This document shows, piece after piece, positions 1-9,635 of a DNA stretch of 64,000 bases. This stretch comes from Nocardioides immobilis (GTDB taxonomy: Bacteria > Actinomycetota > Actinomycetes > Propionibacteriales > Nocardioidaceae). A model generated the notes under the pieces. It made no database searches, was not told where the DNA came from, and saw nothing but the letters and a program-made list of their open reading frames with translations. The translations under genes and the position numbers were made by a program. Where the stretch lies: NCBI RefSeq assembly GCF_003515065.1, contig NZ_QXGH01000009.1, positions 496,001 through 560,000 on the forward strand. The letters are read 5' to 3'. The stretch's first letter is position 1. Each line of letters starts with the position of its first letter.

Positions 1-675
1 GTTGATCGAGATCAGCACGGCGGTGAACGGCTCGAGCTGGCGCGCCAGCCGGAGCTTGCCGCCGTCGATGCCGACCCGGCCCGTCACCGACGCTGCGAGC
101 GCCATGGCGACCTGCTTGGCCTCGACCACGTCGCCGACGACGATCACGTCCTCGTCGAGGAAGCCGGGCTCCTCCCAGAGGCCGACGGCCGAGACGTTGT
201 GGAAGGCGCCGACGACGGTCGCCTCGGGGGCAAGCTCCTGGGCCGACTCGGCGGCGGAGCCCTCACCGTTGTTGATGATCCGGCCGTGCGCGCCCCGCTT
301 GTCGAACGCCAGGGGGTTGACGCAGGAGATCACCGTCTTGCCGGCCAGCGCCCCACCCGATGCCAGGGAAGCGACCAGCTCGTCGTGCCCGTCGTACGGC
401 ACGGCCAGGAGTACGACGTCGCACTGCGCGACGGCGTCGGCGTTGCTCGCGCCGCCCACTGTGCCGACGGGGCCCGCGCCCGTCGTACCGGCGATCTTCT
501 CCCGGACCTCGTCCGCGACCGCCTCGGCCTTCTCCGCGGCCCGCGAGCCGAGCACGATGTCGTGCCCACCGAGGGCGAAGCGGTAGCCCAAGCCCTTGCC
601 CTGCGGCCCGGTGCCGCCGATCACGGCCACGCGGTACCTGGCGTCCGACGCCGTGTCCGCCACTGTCTCCGTCAC
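1..675 (-). CDS. npdG: NADPH-dependent F420 reductase (3' end outside window)
   Basis: Transfers hydride between NADPH and coenzyme F420 in the cytosol, feeding F420H2 to F420-dependent oxidoreductases. The translation opens with a Rossmann motif, VAVIGGTGPQGKGLGYRFA, followed by GHDIVLGSR, typical of the NpdG/Fno family. About 225 codons are visible and the family is about 220-230 aa, so only the last few residues are missing. I chose the GTG at 675 because AGGAGG (rc of 680-685) lies just upstream; a GTG 12 nt inside is an alternative. It is divergent from an LLM oxidoreductase across a short region with a perfect palindrome, which suggests joint control. Assignment is secure at family level. 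Confidence 0.88.
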   Translation of the reverse strand, partial: MTETVADTASDARYRVAVIGGTGPQGKGLGYRFALGGHDIVLGSRAAEKAEAVADEVREKIAGTTGAGPVGTVGGASNADAVAQCDVVLLAVPYDGHDELVASLASGGALAGKTVISCVNPLAFDKRGAHGRIINNGEGSAAESAQELAPEATVVGAFHNVSAVGLWEEPGFLDEDVIVVGDVVEAKQVAMALAASVTGRVGIDGGKLRLARQLEPFTAVLISIN

Positions 676-712
676 TGGTCCTCCTGAGTCACACCCGGTC
701 GACGTTGCGAAC

Positions 713-731
713 GTGACAGTACTACTGTCAC
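713..731. promoter_or_regulatory. Perfect 19-bp palindromic operator between npdG and LLM oxidoreductase
   Basis: GTGACAGTA-C-TACTGTCAC has perfect 9-bp arms around one central base. It lies 38 bp before the npdG start and 40 bp before the oxidoreductase start. Size and symmetry fit a TetR/GntR-type dimer site controlling both promoters. No regulator gene is adjacent, so the binding protein is unknown. Confidence 0.65.
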
Positions 732-770
732 AGTTGACGTCGAACGCTACCCGTACCCGAAGGATCGCCC

Positions 771-1814
771 GTGAAGCTCTCCAGCTCATTGATGTACGCC
801 GGCAACCCCCGCGAGGCCGCCGACCAGGTGACCGCTCTCGAGCAGGCCGGACTCGACACCATCTGGGTCGCCGAAGCCTACGGCTTCGACTCCCCCACGC
901 TGATGGGCTACCTGGCCGCGAAGACCGAGACCATCGAGATCGGCTCCGCGATCCTCAACATCTACTCGCGCACGCCGGGCGCCCTGCTCCAGACCGCAGC
1001 AGGCCTCGACAACGTCAGCGGGGGCCGCGCGATCCTCGGTCTCGGCGCCTCCGGCCCGCAGGTGATCGAGGGCTTCCACGGCGTCCCCTACGCCAACCAG
1101 CTCGGCCGCACCCGCGAGATCGTCGACCTCATCCGGCGCGGCCTGCGTCGCGAGAAGCTCACCAACGACGGCATCTTCAAGCTGCCGCTGAGCAAGGAGG
1201 ATGGCGCCGTCACCGGCCTCGGCAAGCCGCTCAAGCTGCTCACCCACCCCGAGCGCGACAGCGTGCCGATCTACATCGCGGCCCTCGGCCAGAAGTCCGT
1301 CCAGGGCACCGCCGAGTACGCCGACGGCTGGCTGCCGTTCCTCTACTACCCCGAGAAGGCGAAGAGCGTCTGGGGCGAGGTCGTGGCCAACGGCACCGCC
1401 AAGCGACCCGACAGCCTCGCCCCGCTCGAGGTCGTCGCCGGCGGCATGTGCGCCATCGGCGAGGGTCCCGAGACCAAGGCACTGCTCGACTTCGCCCGCC
1501 CCCTGATCGCGCTGTACGTCGGCGGGATGGGCGCGCGCGGCAAGAACTTCTACAACGACCTCTTCTGCGACTACGGCTTCGAGAAGGAGGCGAAGGAGAT
1601 CCAGGACCTCTACCTCGACGGCAAGAAGCAGGAGGCGGAGGCGCTGGTCCCGATGGAGTTCCTCGAGGCGATGAACCTGGTCGGCCCCGAGTCCTACGTG
1701 AAGGAGCGGATCGCGGCCTACCAGGAGTCGGGCGTGACCAACCTGCAGATCACCCCGGCGGTCGAGGACGCTCCCGCCCTGGTGCGCCGGATGAAGGAGC
1801 TGATCGACGGCTGA
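771..1814 (+). CDS. LLM-class F420-dependent oxidoreductase
   Basis: A 347-aa luciferase-like TIM-barrel flavin/F420 enzyme. The N-terminal region (MKLSSSLMYAGNPREAADQV, then LDTIWVAEAYGFDSPTLMGY) and the central SGGRAILGLGASGPQVIEGFHG segment are typical of the F420-dependent LLM subgroup found near lipid-degradation genes in mycobacteria. The substrate cannot be read from sequence. Its divergent neighbour is the F420 reductase, so one locus supplies both the reduced cofactor and a user of it. The ATG at 771 lies 8 nt after GAAGGA. A strong intrinsic terminator follows the stop. Confidence 0.86.
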   Translation: MKLSSSLMYAGNPREAADQVTALEQAGLDTIWVAEAYGFDSPTLMGYLAAKTETIEIGSAILNIYSRTPGALLQTAAGLDNVSGGRAILGLGASGPQVIEGFHGVPYANQLGRTREIVDLIRRGLRREKLTNDGIFKLPLSKEDGAVTGLGKPLKLLTHPERDSVPIYIAALGQKSVQGTAEYADGWLPFLYYPEKAKSVWGEVVANGTAKRPDSLAPLEVVAGGMCAIGEGPETKALLDFARPLIALYVGGMGARGKNFYNDLFCDYGFEKEAKEIQDLYLDGKKQEAEALVPMEFLEAMNLVGPESYVKERIAAYQESGVTNLQITPAVEDAPALVRRMKELIDG

Positions 1815-1834
1815 TCGACGGCTGGCTGTCACAA

Positions 1835-1891
1835 ACCGGCCCGGCGCGGTGTCCTAGATGACGCCACGCCGGGCCGGTCTCGTCTGTTTTT
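1835..1891 (+). terminator. Intrinsic terminator after LLM oxidoreductase
   Basis: A perfect 12-bp stem, ACCGGCCCGGCG (1835-1846) with its complement at 1867-1878, encloses a 20-nt loop and is followed by a T tract near 1886-1891. It separates the oxidoreductase from the MMPL gene. Confidence 0.75.
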
Positions 1892-1982
1892 ACCTACGAC
1901 GCGATGAATCCCTGACGCTCTCAGGGTCGGATCCGGCGAAACCCTGATGCCGATGTCCGTGGTCCCTGAAAGGCTGTGTTCC

Positions 1983-4121
1983 ATGCACCGTCAGATAGCC
2001 GGCAAGCTCACCGGCCCCATCACCAAATGGATCGTCCTCGTCGGAGTCATCCTGATCGCCGGGGGCCTGGGCTCCCTCGCCGGGAAGCTCGTGGACGTCC
2101 AGAACAACGAGACCCAGTCCTGGCTCCCCGAGAGCGCCGAGTCGACCAAGGCGTTCGAGAAGCTGGGCGCGTTCCAGGACGAGTACGACGTCGGCACCAC
2201 CGTCGTCTACTACCGCGCCGCCGGCCTGACCGAGGCCGACTTCGCCGCGATCGAGGAGCAGGCAGCCGAGATCGAGGAGCTCGACGGCATCACCAACGTG
2301 CTCACGCCTGCCCGGGCCGCCGCGGCCGAGGCACCGGTGCCGTTCGTGTCCGAGGACGGCCAGGTCGCGAAGATCGAGTTCACCGTCAATTTCGGCGACA
2401 AGCTGTGGGAGGAGCTGCCCGACCTCAAGACGGAGGTCGACGACATCACCTCGCTCCCGGACGGCGGCGAGGTCTACCTCGCCGGTGCCGGCGGGCAGAA
2501 CGCCGATGCGGCGACGATCTTCACGTCCTTCGACAGCAAGCTGCTGCTGGTCACGCTGCTCGCGGTGATCCTGATCCTGCTCGTCAGCTACCGCAGCCCG
2601 TTGCTCTGGCTGCTGCCGATCATCAGCGCTGTGGTGTCGCTCGGTGCCTCGATGGGCCTGCTCTACCTCCTGGCGAAGAACACCGACCTGACCGTCAACG
2701 GGCAGACGCAGTTCATCATGACGGTGCTCGTGATCGGTGCCGGCACCGACTACGCGCTCCTGCTGATCGCCCGCTATCGAGAAGAGCTCCGCCGTCATGA
2801 GGACCGGCACGAGGCGATGGCGTTCGCGCTGCACCGCGCCGCCCCGGCGATCCTGGCCAGCGCCGCGACGGTCACGATCGGCCTGCTGTGCCTGATGTTC
2901 GCCGACCTCAACTCGACCGCGGGCCTGGGGCCGGCCAACGCCGTCGCCATCGTGGTGACCGTGCTGGTCATGGTTACGTTGCTGCCGGCGCTGCTGGTGA
3001 TCTTCGGTCGTTGGATGTTCTGGCCGTTCGTCCCGCACTTCGGCTCCGAGGAGCCGACGGCGTCCGGACTCTGGGCCAAGGTCGGCACGTCGATCAGCGG
3101 CAAGCCGCGGATGGTCTGGATCGGCACGGCCATCGCTCTCGGCGTGGTCTGCCTGGGCTTCTTCCGGCTCGACACCGGCGGCATTCCCATCGACGAGCAG
3201 TACACGACCGACCAGGACTCCGTCACCGGTCAGGCCGTCCTGGTCGACCACGGGATGGAGGACGCCAGCACGCCGATCCAGGTCGTCGCCAACTCCGACA
3301 AGGCCGAGGACGTCGCCGCCGCGATGAAGGGCATCGACGGCATCGCCGAGCCGGTCATCGTCGGCAGCAAGGACGGCACGTCCCTGATCGCCGCCAACGT
3401 GCTGAGCGACCCCTACTCCGAGGACGCGTTCACCGCGGTCGAGGACGTGCGGGACGCCGTCCACGGCGTCGACGGAGCGAACGCGCTCACGACAGGCCTC
3501 AGCGCCGTGACGGTCGACATCATGGATGCGTCCGACCGTGACAACAAGGTGATCATCCCGATCGTCCTGGTGGCCGTGCTGCTCATCCTGTTCGTGCTGC
3601 TCCGATCGATATTGTCCCCGGTCCTCCTGATCGGCACGGTGATCCTGTCGTTCGGCGCCGCACTGGGTCTCTCGGGACTCGTGTTCGACTTCATCTACGG
3701 TCACGAGAACACCGATCCCGGGTTCCCACTCTGGGCGTTCGTGTTCCTCGTCGCCCTGGGCATCGACTACAACATCTTCCTGATGACCCGGGTCCGCGAG
3801 GAGACGATCAACCACGGGACCCGCAAGGGATCGTTGATCGCCCTGTCGTCGACGGGCGGCGTGATCACCTCGGCCGGACTGGTGCTGGCAGCGACGTTCG
3901 CGATGCTCGCGACGATGCCGCTGACCTTCACGCTGCAGCTCGGCACGACCATCGCGCTCGGAGTCCTGCTCGACACGATGATCGTCCGGTCGGTGCTGGT
4001 GACGGCGCTCAACCTCGACCTCGGCGCCAAGATCTGGTGGCCGAGCAAGATCGACAGCCACGACCACCCGCTGCCCGAGCCGGGGCAGGAGCCGGAGCGG
4101 GAGAAGGTGCCGGCGCTGTAA
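1983..4121 (+). CDS. MMPL-family RND transporter
   Basis: A 712-aa inner-membrane exporter of the MMPL/RND superfamily, which moves lipids or drugs using the proton gradient. One N-terminal membrane segment (about 15-33) is followed by an extracytoplasmic domain, a block of membrane helices, a second extracytoplasmic domain and a second helix block. Each half carries the conserved Asp-Tyr pair: GTDYALLL (G254) and [11 protein letters not shown] (G593). The ATG at 1983 begins at [11 protein letters not shown] just before the first helix; an in-frame ATG at 1947 would add 12 uncharacteristic residues. It stands alone between two terminators. The cargo is unknown. Confidence 0.88.
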   Translation: MHRQIAGKLTGPITKWIVLVGVILIAGGLGSLAGKLVDVQNNETQSWLPESAESTKAFEKLGAFQDEYDVGTTVVYYRAAGLTEADFAAIEEQAAEIEELDGITNVLTPARAAAAEAPVPFVSEDGQVAKIEFTVNFGDKLWEELPDLKTEVDDITSLPDGGEVYLAGAGGQNADAATIFTSFDSKLLLVTLLAVILILLVSYRSPLLWLLPIISAVVSLGASMGLLYLLAKNTDLTVNGQTQFIMTVLVIGAGTDYALLLIARYREELRRHEDRHEAMAFALHRAAPAILASAATVTIGLLCLMFADLNSTAGLGPANAVAIVVTVLVMVTLLPALLVIFGRWMFWPFVPHFGSEEPTASGLWAKVGTSISGKPRMVWIGTAIALGVVCLGFFRLDTGGIPIDEQYTTDQDSVTGQAVLVDHGMEDASTPIQVVANSDKAEDVAAAMKGIDGIAEPVIVGSKDGTSLIAANVLSDPYSEDAFTAVEDVRDAVHGVDGANALTTGLSAVTVDIMDASDRDNKVIIPIVLVAVLLILFVLLRSILSPVLLIGTVILSFGAALGLSGLVFDFIYGHENTDPGFPLWAFVFLVALGIDYNIFLMTRVREETINHGTRKGSLIALSSTGGVITSAGLVLAATFAMLATMPLTFTLQLGTTIALGVLLDTMIVRSVLVTALNLDLGAKIWWPSKIDSHDHPLPEPGQEPEREKVPAL

Positions 4122-4137
4122 GGCTGGACAGTCTCAC

Positions 4138-4188
4138 AACGGACCCCCGCTGGCCTAGAACTCGTTCTAGTTCCGGCGGGGGTCCGTT
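4138..4188. terminator. Terminator hairpin after the MMPL gene
   Basis: A perfect 13-bp stem, AACGGACCCCCGC (4138-4150) with its complement at 4176-4188, lies 16 nt past the MMPL stop. The loop itself contains a 16-bp palindrome resembling a KstR operator, so this one segment probably ends one transcript and controls the next, fbiC. Confidence 0.6.
4155..4170. promoter_or_regulatory. KstR-like operator upstream of fbiC
   Basis: CTAGAAC-TC-GTTCTAG has perfect 7-bp arms and matches the mycobacterial KstR consensus TNNAACNNGTTNNA. It sits 31 bp before the fbiC start, in the loop of the preceding terminator. The same palindrome occurs at 42486-42501 with a different 2-bp centre. Control by a KstR-like TetR protein is inferred. 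Confidence 0.55.
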
Positions 4189-4201
4189 ACGCTTGGCCGC
4201 G

Positions 4202-6808
4202 ATGTCCGACACCGGGGCCGACCAGCCCACCCCCCAGCAGGTCCGCCGCGCCCTGGCGCGCGCCGAACGAGGCGCCGCGCTCGATCTCGACGAGGCGACC
4301 GTCCTCCTGGCGACGACCGGGGAGGACCTCACCCGCCTCACCGCCGCCGCCGCCAAGGTGCGCGACGCGGGTCTGGTCGCCGCCGGCCGCCCCGGAGTGC
4401 TGACCTACTCCCCCAAGGTCTTCATCCCCGTCACCCGACTGTGCCGCGACAAGTGCCACTACTGCACGTTCGTCGAGACGCCGAAGCAGGCCGCGCGCGA
4501 GGGGCGGTCGCCGTACCTCTCGCCGGACGAGATCCTCGCGATCGCCCGCGAGGGCGCCGCGCTGGGGTGCCTGGAGGCGCTGTTCACGCTCGGCGACCGT
4601 CCCGAGGACCGCTGGCCCGAGGCTCGGGCGTGGCTGGACGAGCAGGGGTACGACTCGACGCTGGCCTACATCCGGGCGATGGCGGTGCGGGTGCTGGAGG
4701 AGACCGGCCTGCTGCCGCACCTCAACCCCGGCGTGATGTCGTGGGAGGAGCTCAACCGGCTCAAGCCGGTCTCGCCGTCGATGGGCATGATGCTCGAGAC
4801 GACCTCGCGGCGGCTGTTCGAGACCAAGGGCGAGGCGCACTACGGCTCCCCCGACAAGGATCCCGACGTCCGGCTGCGGGTGCTCGACGACGCCGGCCGG
4901 CTCTCGGTGCCGTTCACCACCGGCCTGTTGGTCGGCATCGGGGAGACCCTGGCCGAGCGGGCGGAGACGATCTTCGCGCTGCGCCGTACCTCTCGCGCCT
5001 TCGGCGCCGTCCAGGAGGTGATCGTCCAGAACTTCCGGGCCAAGCCGGACACCGCGATGCGCCACGTCGACGACCTGGGCCTCGACGACTACCGCGCGGC
5101 GATCGCGGTCACCCGCCTGGTCCTCGGCCCGAAGGCCCGGGTCCAGGCTCCCCCCAACCTGGTCGACCTCACCGAGTGCCGGCTCCTCCTCGACGCCGGC
5201 GTCGACGACTGGGGTGGCGTCTCACCGCTGACGCCCGACCACGTCAACCCCGAGCGCCCCTGGCCCTCCCTCGACCGACTCCGCGAGCTCACCGCCGAGT
5301 GCGGCTTCGAGCTGAGGGCCCGGCTCACCGTGCACCCGGAGTACGTCGTCGGCGCCCTCCAGCGCGGCGAGCCCTGGCTCGACCCCCGGGTCGCCGGCCA
5401 CGTCGCCGCCCTGGCTGTCCTTGACGGACCCATGGCCGGCCTCGCCGTCCCGGGCATCCGCCCCACCGGCCTCCCCTGGCAGGAGCCCGACGGCGGATTC
5501 CAGTCCGCCGGCCGCACCGACCTGCACGCCGCTGTCGACACCGAGGGCCGCACCGACGACCGCCGCAGCGACTTCACCACGGTCTACGGCGACTGGGACG
5601 AGGTGAAGGCGGCAGCGCGCTCGACCGCCGAAATCGGGGTAGTCCCTGACGATTCTGTCGTCGGTCGGCCCAATTCACGACAGGATCGTCAGGGACTATC
5701 CGCGTTGCGCGCGGCCGAGAAGGACCCCGGCAACCTGTCCGACGAGCACGCGCTGACGTTGATGACGGCCGAGGGCGACCTGCTGCGCGAGGTGGTGCGG
5801 CTGGCCGACGAGCTGCGCCGCGACACGGTCGGGGACGAGGTGACGTACGTCGTCAACCGCAACATCAACTTCACCAACGTCTGCTACGTCGGGTGCCGGT
5901 TCTGCGCGTTCGCCCAGCGCAAGACCGACGCCGACGCCTACTCGCTGTCCTACGCCGAGGTCGCCGACCGCGCCCAGGAGGCCTGGGACCTGGGCGCCAC
6001 CGAGGTGTGCATGCAGGGCGGCATCGACCCCGAGCTGCCGGCCACCGCGTACTTCGACCTGGTCGCCGCCGTCAAGCAGCGGGTGCCCGAGATGCACGTG
6101 CACGCCTTCTCCCCGATGGAGGTCGTCAACGGCACCGCCCGCACCGGCCTGTCGATCGAGGACTTCCTGATCAAGGCCCGCGAGGCCGGCCTCGGCTCGC
6201 TGCCCGGCACCGCGGCCGAGATCCTCGACGACGAGGTCCGGTGGGTGCTCACGAAGGGCAAGCTGCCGGCCCGCACCTGGATCGAGATCGTCAGCACCGC
6301 ACACCGGCTCGGCATCCCGACCACCTCGACGATGATGTACGGCCACGTCGACAACCCCCGCCACTGGGTGGCCCACCTCCGCGTCCTCAGCAGGGTCCAG
6401 GACCAGGCGCTCGAGAACAACAGCACGGGCTTCACCGAGTTCGTCCCGCTGCCGTTCGTCCACACGTCCTCGCCGATCTACCTCGCCGGCGTGGCCCGGC
6501 CGGGGCCGACCCTGCGCGACAACCTCGCGGTCCACGCGATGGCCAGGATCCTGCTGCACGGCCGGATCTCGAACATCCAGACCAGCTGGGTCAAGCTCGG
6601 CGTCGACGGCACCCGCGCCATGCTGCAGGCCGGGTGCAACGACCTCGGCGGCACCCTGATGGAGGAGACCATCTCCCGGATGGCCGGCTCCGAGCACGGC
6701 TCCGCCAAGACCGTCGCCGAGCTCACCGAGATCGGCGCTGGGATCGGCCGGCCGGTGCGCGAGCGGACGACGACGTACGGCGTGCCGCCGACGCGCCAGA
6801 AGAGCTAA
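4202..6808 (+). CDS. fbiC: 7,8-didemethyl-8-hydroxy-5-deazariboflavin (FO) synthase, CofG-CofH fusion
   Basis: Makes FO, the chromophore precursor of coenzyme F420, from a flavin-pathway intermediate and tyrosine by two radical-SAM reactions. Both 4Fe-4S motifs are present: CRDKCHYC (C81, C85, C88) in the CofG half and CYVGCRFC (C561, C565, C568) in the CofH half. It is 868 aa, slightly longer than the roughly 856 aa of the M. tuberculosis protein. I start at the ATG at 4202, which begins [18 protein letters not shown]; the frame stays open 55 codons upstream, but that part crosses a terminator and is low-complexity. Residues about 480-500 of the interdomain linker are encoded by a 61-bp palindrome, which looks like an in-frame insertion. 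The stop overlaps the convergent acetyltransferase stop. Confidence 0.95.
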   Translation: MSDTGADQPTPQQVRRALARAERGAALDLDEATVLLATTGEDLTRLTAAAAKVRDAGLVAAGRPGVLTYSPKVFIPVTRLCRDKCHYCTFVETPKQAAREGRSPYLSPDEILAIAREGAALGCLEALFTLGDRPEDRWPEARAWLDEQGYDSTLAYIRAMAVRVLEETGLLPHLNPGVMSWEELNRLKPVSPSMGMMLETTSRRLFETKGEAHYGSPDKDPDVRLRVLDDAGRLSVPFTTGLLVGIGETLAERAETIFALRRTSRAFGAVQEVIVQNFRAKPDTAMRHVDDLGLDDYRAAIAVTRLVLGPKARVQAPPNLVDLTECRLLLDAGVDDWGGVSPLTPDHVNPERPWPSLDRLRELTAECGFELRARLTVHPEYVVGALQRGEPWLDPRVAGHVAALAVLDGPMAGLAVPGIRPTGLPWQEPDGGFQSAGRTDLHAAVDTEGRTDDRRSDFTTVYGDWDEVKAAARSTAEIGVVPDDSVVGRPNSRQDRQGLSALRAAEKDPGNLSDEHALTLMTAEGDLLREVVRLADELRRDTVGDEVTYVVNRNINFTNVCYVGCRFCAFAQRKTDADAYSLSYAEVADRAQEAWDLGATEVCMQGGIDPELPATAYFDLVAAVKQRVPEMHVHAFSPMEVVNGTARTGLSIEDFLIKAREAGLGSLPGTAAEILDDEVRWVLTKGKLPARTWIEIVSTAHRLGIPTTSTMMYGHVDNPRHWVAHLRVLSRVQDQALENNSTGFTEFVPLPFVHTSSPIYLAGVARPGPTLRDNLAVHAMARILLHGRISNIQTSWVKLGVDGTRAMLQAGCNDLGGTLMEETISRMAGSEHGSAKTVAELTEIGAGIGRPVRERTTTYGVPPTRQKS
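5639..5699. repeat. 61-bp palindrome in frame inside fbiC
   Basis: The arms (5639-5661 and 5677-5699) are 23 nt with a 15-nt loop and pair fully apart from two G-T wobbles. The 23/15/23 layout is identical to four intergenic repeats in this window, and the outer ends are similar (GTAGTCCCTGA here, GTCGTACCTGA there). It encodes part of the CofG-CofH linker without a stop codon. Confidence 0.75.
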
Positions 6809-7371
6809 CCGAGCGCCCGCTCGACCTCGGCCAGCACCGGGTCGCGGAGTCCGGCGCAGTCGTGCTCCCACCAGACGTCGCGATAGATGAGGCGTCCCGT
6901 CATCCACGGCTCGTGCGCGTCGAGGAGCGCGACCTGGCAGGCCGCATCGGGAGTACGGCGGGAGGCCGCCTCGCACCCGTGGTCGCTCGCCCGGGCGAAC
7001 CCGCGCGCGCCGTAGTAGCGCGGATCTCCCTCGAGGAACACCGCGGGCGCACCGAGCGCGCGGGCGGAGTCGAGCGCCGCCGCCAGCAGCGCCGTACCGA
7101 TGCCGTGGCCCTGGCGCCCCGGCTGCACGCACAGCGGGCTCAGGACCAGTACGTCGACCAGCCGCTCGCGGGCGTCGAGCCAGGCATGGCTCAGGCCGAC
7201 GTGGCCCACGACAGCGCCCTCCTCGACCGCGGCCAGGCTCGCCCGGTCGAGGCCGCGGCTCACGACGTCCGTCCAGACGGCGGCAACCGTGGCACCCTCG
7301 TCACCGAAGGCGTTCGCGATCACCTGCCCAATGGCGTCGGAGTCGTCGGGGTCGGCGGGCCGGATCTGCAC
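6805..7371 (-). CDS. GNAT-family N-acetyltransferase
   Basis: A 188-aa cytosolic GNAT protein. The N-terminal [22 protein letters not shown] is the usual first strand and helix of the fold. [12 protein letters not shown] is the acetyl-CoA pyrophosphate-binding motif (Q/R-x-x-G-x-G/A), and [16 protein letters not shown] is the C-terminal strand typical of the YhbS-like subgroup. The acceptor substrate is not predictable. It converges on fbiC, with stops overlapping by 3 nt. Family assignment is firm. Confidence 0.87.
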   Translation of the reverse strand: MQIRPADPDDSDAIGQVIANAFGDEGATVAAVWTDVVSRGLDRASLAAVEEGAVVGHVGLSHAWLDARERLVDVLVLSPLCVQPGRQGHGIGTALLAAALDSARALGAPAVFLEGDPRYYGARGFARASDHGCEAASRRTPDAACQVALLDAHEPWMTGRLIYRDVWWEHDCAGLRDPVLAEVERALG

Positions 7372-7411
7372 CGGACCAACCTGGCACCCGGACCGCCCGG
7401 GTCGCGACCGG

Positions 7412-8845
7412 TTATCCGCGTGCCGCGCGCCGCCTCGAGATCGCGTCGACAGCAGCCGCGATCAGCAGCACCACACCGGTGATGACCTGCTGCCACTGAG
7501 CATCGAGGCTGGGCCGGAGCAGGAGCCCGTTCGGGATGATCGCGATGACTAGCGCGCCGAGGATGGCGTCCCGGGGCCGGCCGCGGCCACCGAAGAGCGA
7601 CGTACCGCCGATGACCGCTGCCGCAACCGAGAAGAGCAGCACGTTGCCGGAGCCGAGGTCGAGCGACGCGGACGACTGCGACGAGGCGAGCATGATGCCG
7701 CCGAGGGCGCCGAACGCAGAGCAGAGCGCGAACGCCGTCACCTTCATGTGGACGACGTCGATGCCGGCCCGCCGCGCTGCCTCCGGGTTCCCACCGGTGG
7801 CGTAGAGGTGGCGCCCCCAGGTGGTCTTCGTCAGCGCGATCGTGCACCCGATCATCAGGACGATCGCGATCGCGGCGGGCACCGGGATGCCCGAGATCAC
7901 CTTGAACGGGTTGGTGTTGCGGTTCTGCGAGGCCCACGCGGTGATCACCACCGCGATCGCCGCCAGGGCCGCGCCCCGGGTCAGCACCAGGCTCATCGTC
8001 TCGTGCGCCAGCCCGGCCGCCTTCGCCCGCACCGACCGAAGCACGGTGTAGCCGACGTAGCCCAGGACGATCACCGAGACGAAGATCCAGCTGTTCGTCA
8101 CGCTCAGCCTGCCGTAGGTCAGTTCGTGCCACAGGTCGTAGTTGGAGGTGTTGACCGGCTGACCGCTCAATGCGAACTGGAGGACGCCCTGCCAGGCGAG
8201 GAACAACGCGAGGGTGACGACGAAGCTCGGGATCCCCACCTTCGCGACGAGGTAGCCGTTGAAGATGCCGATGGCGGCGCCGATGCAGACGGCGGCGATC
8301 AGGGCCGGCACCAGGTGCTGGGTCTGGTTGGTCAGGACCAGCACCAGGCCGACCGCGACGACCACCGCGCCGGCGTACGTCTTGACCCAGATCGCGAGGC
8401 CGATGGCCAGCACCAGCCCGACCACGATCGACCAGTAGAGGGAAGCGGGGAGCCCGTCGTGCAGGCTGCCCTTGAACACGCCGACCGCGGCGAACGCCGC
8501 ACACGCCCCGCCGGCGGTGCCCGCCGACAGGTCGATCTCACCGAGCAGCAGCACGAAGACCAGGCCCATCGCGATCACCGCGATGTAGGCGCCCTGGCCG
8601 GGGATGTTCCCGATGTTGTACGCCGACAGGAACTGGTCGCTCACCTGGCTGAACAGCAGCACCAGCACGACCAGCCCGAGCACGGAGGGCAGCGCGCCGG
8701 GATCACCGGTGCGCAGCTTGCCGAACCACGCACGGATCGCGCCGCGGATCGACACCTCCTCGGCGTCGAGCGAGAACCCGCTCGCCCGCTCGGGCTCGGG
8801 CAACGAGCCGGCTTCGACCCTGGTCTCCGGGGTTTCGGTGGGCAT
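7412..8845 (-). CDS. Xylose/ribose-type sugar ABC transporter permease
   Basis: A 477-aa inner-membrane permease of the BPD_transp_2 (XylH/RbsC) family, with around ten or more hydrophobic segments after a polar N-terminus of about 50 residues. The family motif GEIDLSAGTAGG is present, as is the C-terminal sequence GGTSLFGGRGRPRDAILGALV. It is last in a three-gene minus-strand operon: binding protein, ATPase, permease, 9 nt after the ATPase. The order and proteins most resemble XylFGH, but the sugar is inferred. Confidence 0.9.
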   Translation of the reverse strand: MPTETPETRVEAGSLPEPERASGFSLDAEEVSIRGAIRAWFGKLRTGDPGALPSVLGLVVLVLLFSQVSDQFLSAYNIGNIPGQGAYIAVIAMGLVFVLLLGEIDLSAGTAGGACAAFAAVGVFKGSLHDGLPASLYWSIVVGLVLAIGLAIWVKTYAGAVVVAVGLVLVLTNQTQHLVPALIAAVCIGAAIGIFNGYLVAKVGIPSFVVTLALFLAWQGVLQFALSGQPVNTSNYDLWHELTYGRLSVTNSWIFVSVIVLGYVGYTVLRSVRAKAAGLAHETMSLVLTRGAALAAIAVVITAWASQNRNTNPFKVISGIPVPAAIAIVLMIGCTIALTKTTWGRHLYATGGNPEAARRAGIDVVHMKVTAFALCSAFGALGGIMLASSQSSASLDLGSGNVLLFSVAAAVIGGTSLFGGRGRPRDAILGALVIAIIPNGLLLRPSLDAQWQQVITGVVLLIAAAVDAISRRRAARG

Positions 8846-8854
8846 GCGTGCCTC

Positions 8855-9634
8855 TCAGATGTTCTCGCTGGCGACCGCGGGCGCCAGCCCGATGTCGCCG
8901 CTGCGGCCGGACGTGATCAACTCGACGATCTGGGTGGTCGTGGTGTCCTTCGTCCTCACCTCGGCGGCGACCCGGCCGAGGTAGAGGGCGGCCACCCGGT
9001 CGGCGACCTCCATCACGTCGTTCATGTTGTGGGAGATGAAGACCACGCCGCACCCCTGGTCGGCGAGCCGCCGGACCAGGTCGAGCACCTCACGCGTCTG
9101 GGCGACGCCGAGCGCGGCGGTGGGCTCGTCGAGGAACACGATCTTGCTGTTCCAGAGGACGGCCCGGGCGATGGCGACGGTCTGCCGCTGCCCACCCGAG
9201 AGGCTGGAGACCAGCTGCCGGACCGACGACACCGTGCGCACCGAGAGGCTCGCGAGCGTCTCGCGGGCCTGGCGCTCCATCGCACCGTCCGAGAGGAACG
9301 AGCCGAAGCGCCGCAGCTCCCGTCCCAGGAACATGTTCTGGGTGATGTCGAGGTTGTCGGCGAGCGCCAGGTCCTGGTAGACGAACTCGATCCCGAGGGC
9401 GGTCGCGTCCCGCGGGTCCGCGATCGTGACCGGCCGCCCCTCGAAGCGGATCTCACCGCTGTCGATCCCGTTGATCCCCGCGACGCACTTCACCAGCGTC
9501 GACTTGCCGGCGCCGTTGTCGCCGACCAGGGCCGTGACCTCGCCGGGATAGACGTCGAAGTCGACGTCGTGCAGCACGTGGACTGGACCGAAGCTCTTGT
9601 TGAGCTTCGAGATCTGGAGGAGCGGCTCGGTCAC
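8855..9634 (-). CDS. Sugar ABC transporter ATP-binding protein (single ABC domain)
   Basis: A 259-aa ATPase driving the neighbouring permease. Walker A is GDNGAGKST (38-46), the signature is LSGGQRQTVAIARAV, and Walker B is KIVFLDEPTAALG. Classical XylG and RbsA ATPases carry two fused ABC domains of about 500 aa. This one has a single domain, as in the FrcA-type and many actinobacterial systems, so it presumably works as a homodimer. It starts at a GTG one base past the binding-protein stop, which implies tight translational coupling. Confidence 0.92.
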   Translation of the reverse strand: MTEPLLQISKLNKSFGPVHVLHDVDFDVYPGEVTALVGDNGAGKSTLVKCVAGINGIDSGEIRFEGRPVTIADPRDATALGIEFVYQDLALADNLDITQNMFLGRELRRFGSFLSDGAMERQARETLASLSVRTVSSVRQLVSSLSGGQRQTVAIARAVLWNSKIVFLDEPTAALGVAQTREVLDLVRRLADQGCGVVFISHNMNDVMEVADRVAALYLGRVAAEVRTKDTTTTQIVELITSGRSGDIGLAPAVASENI

Positions 9635-9635
9635 G

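Noticed and set aside
1910..1926. CCCTGA-CGCTC-TCAGGG as another repeat-family member
   Set aside because: Arms are only 6 bp and the geometry differs from the 61-bp family; it may just be a small hairpin before the MMPL gene.
1890..4067. 725-codon open frame opposite the MMPL transporter
   Set aside because: Low-complexity Arg/Asp/His/Gln-rich product with no motif; typical shadow of a high-GC gene on the other strand.
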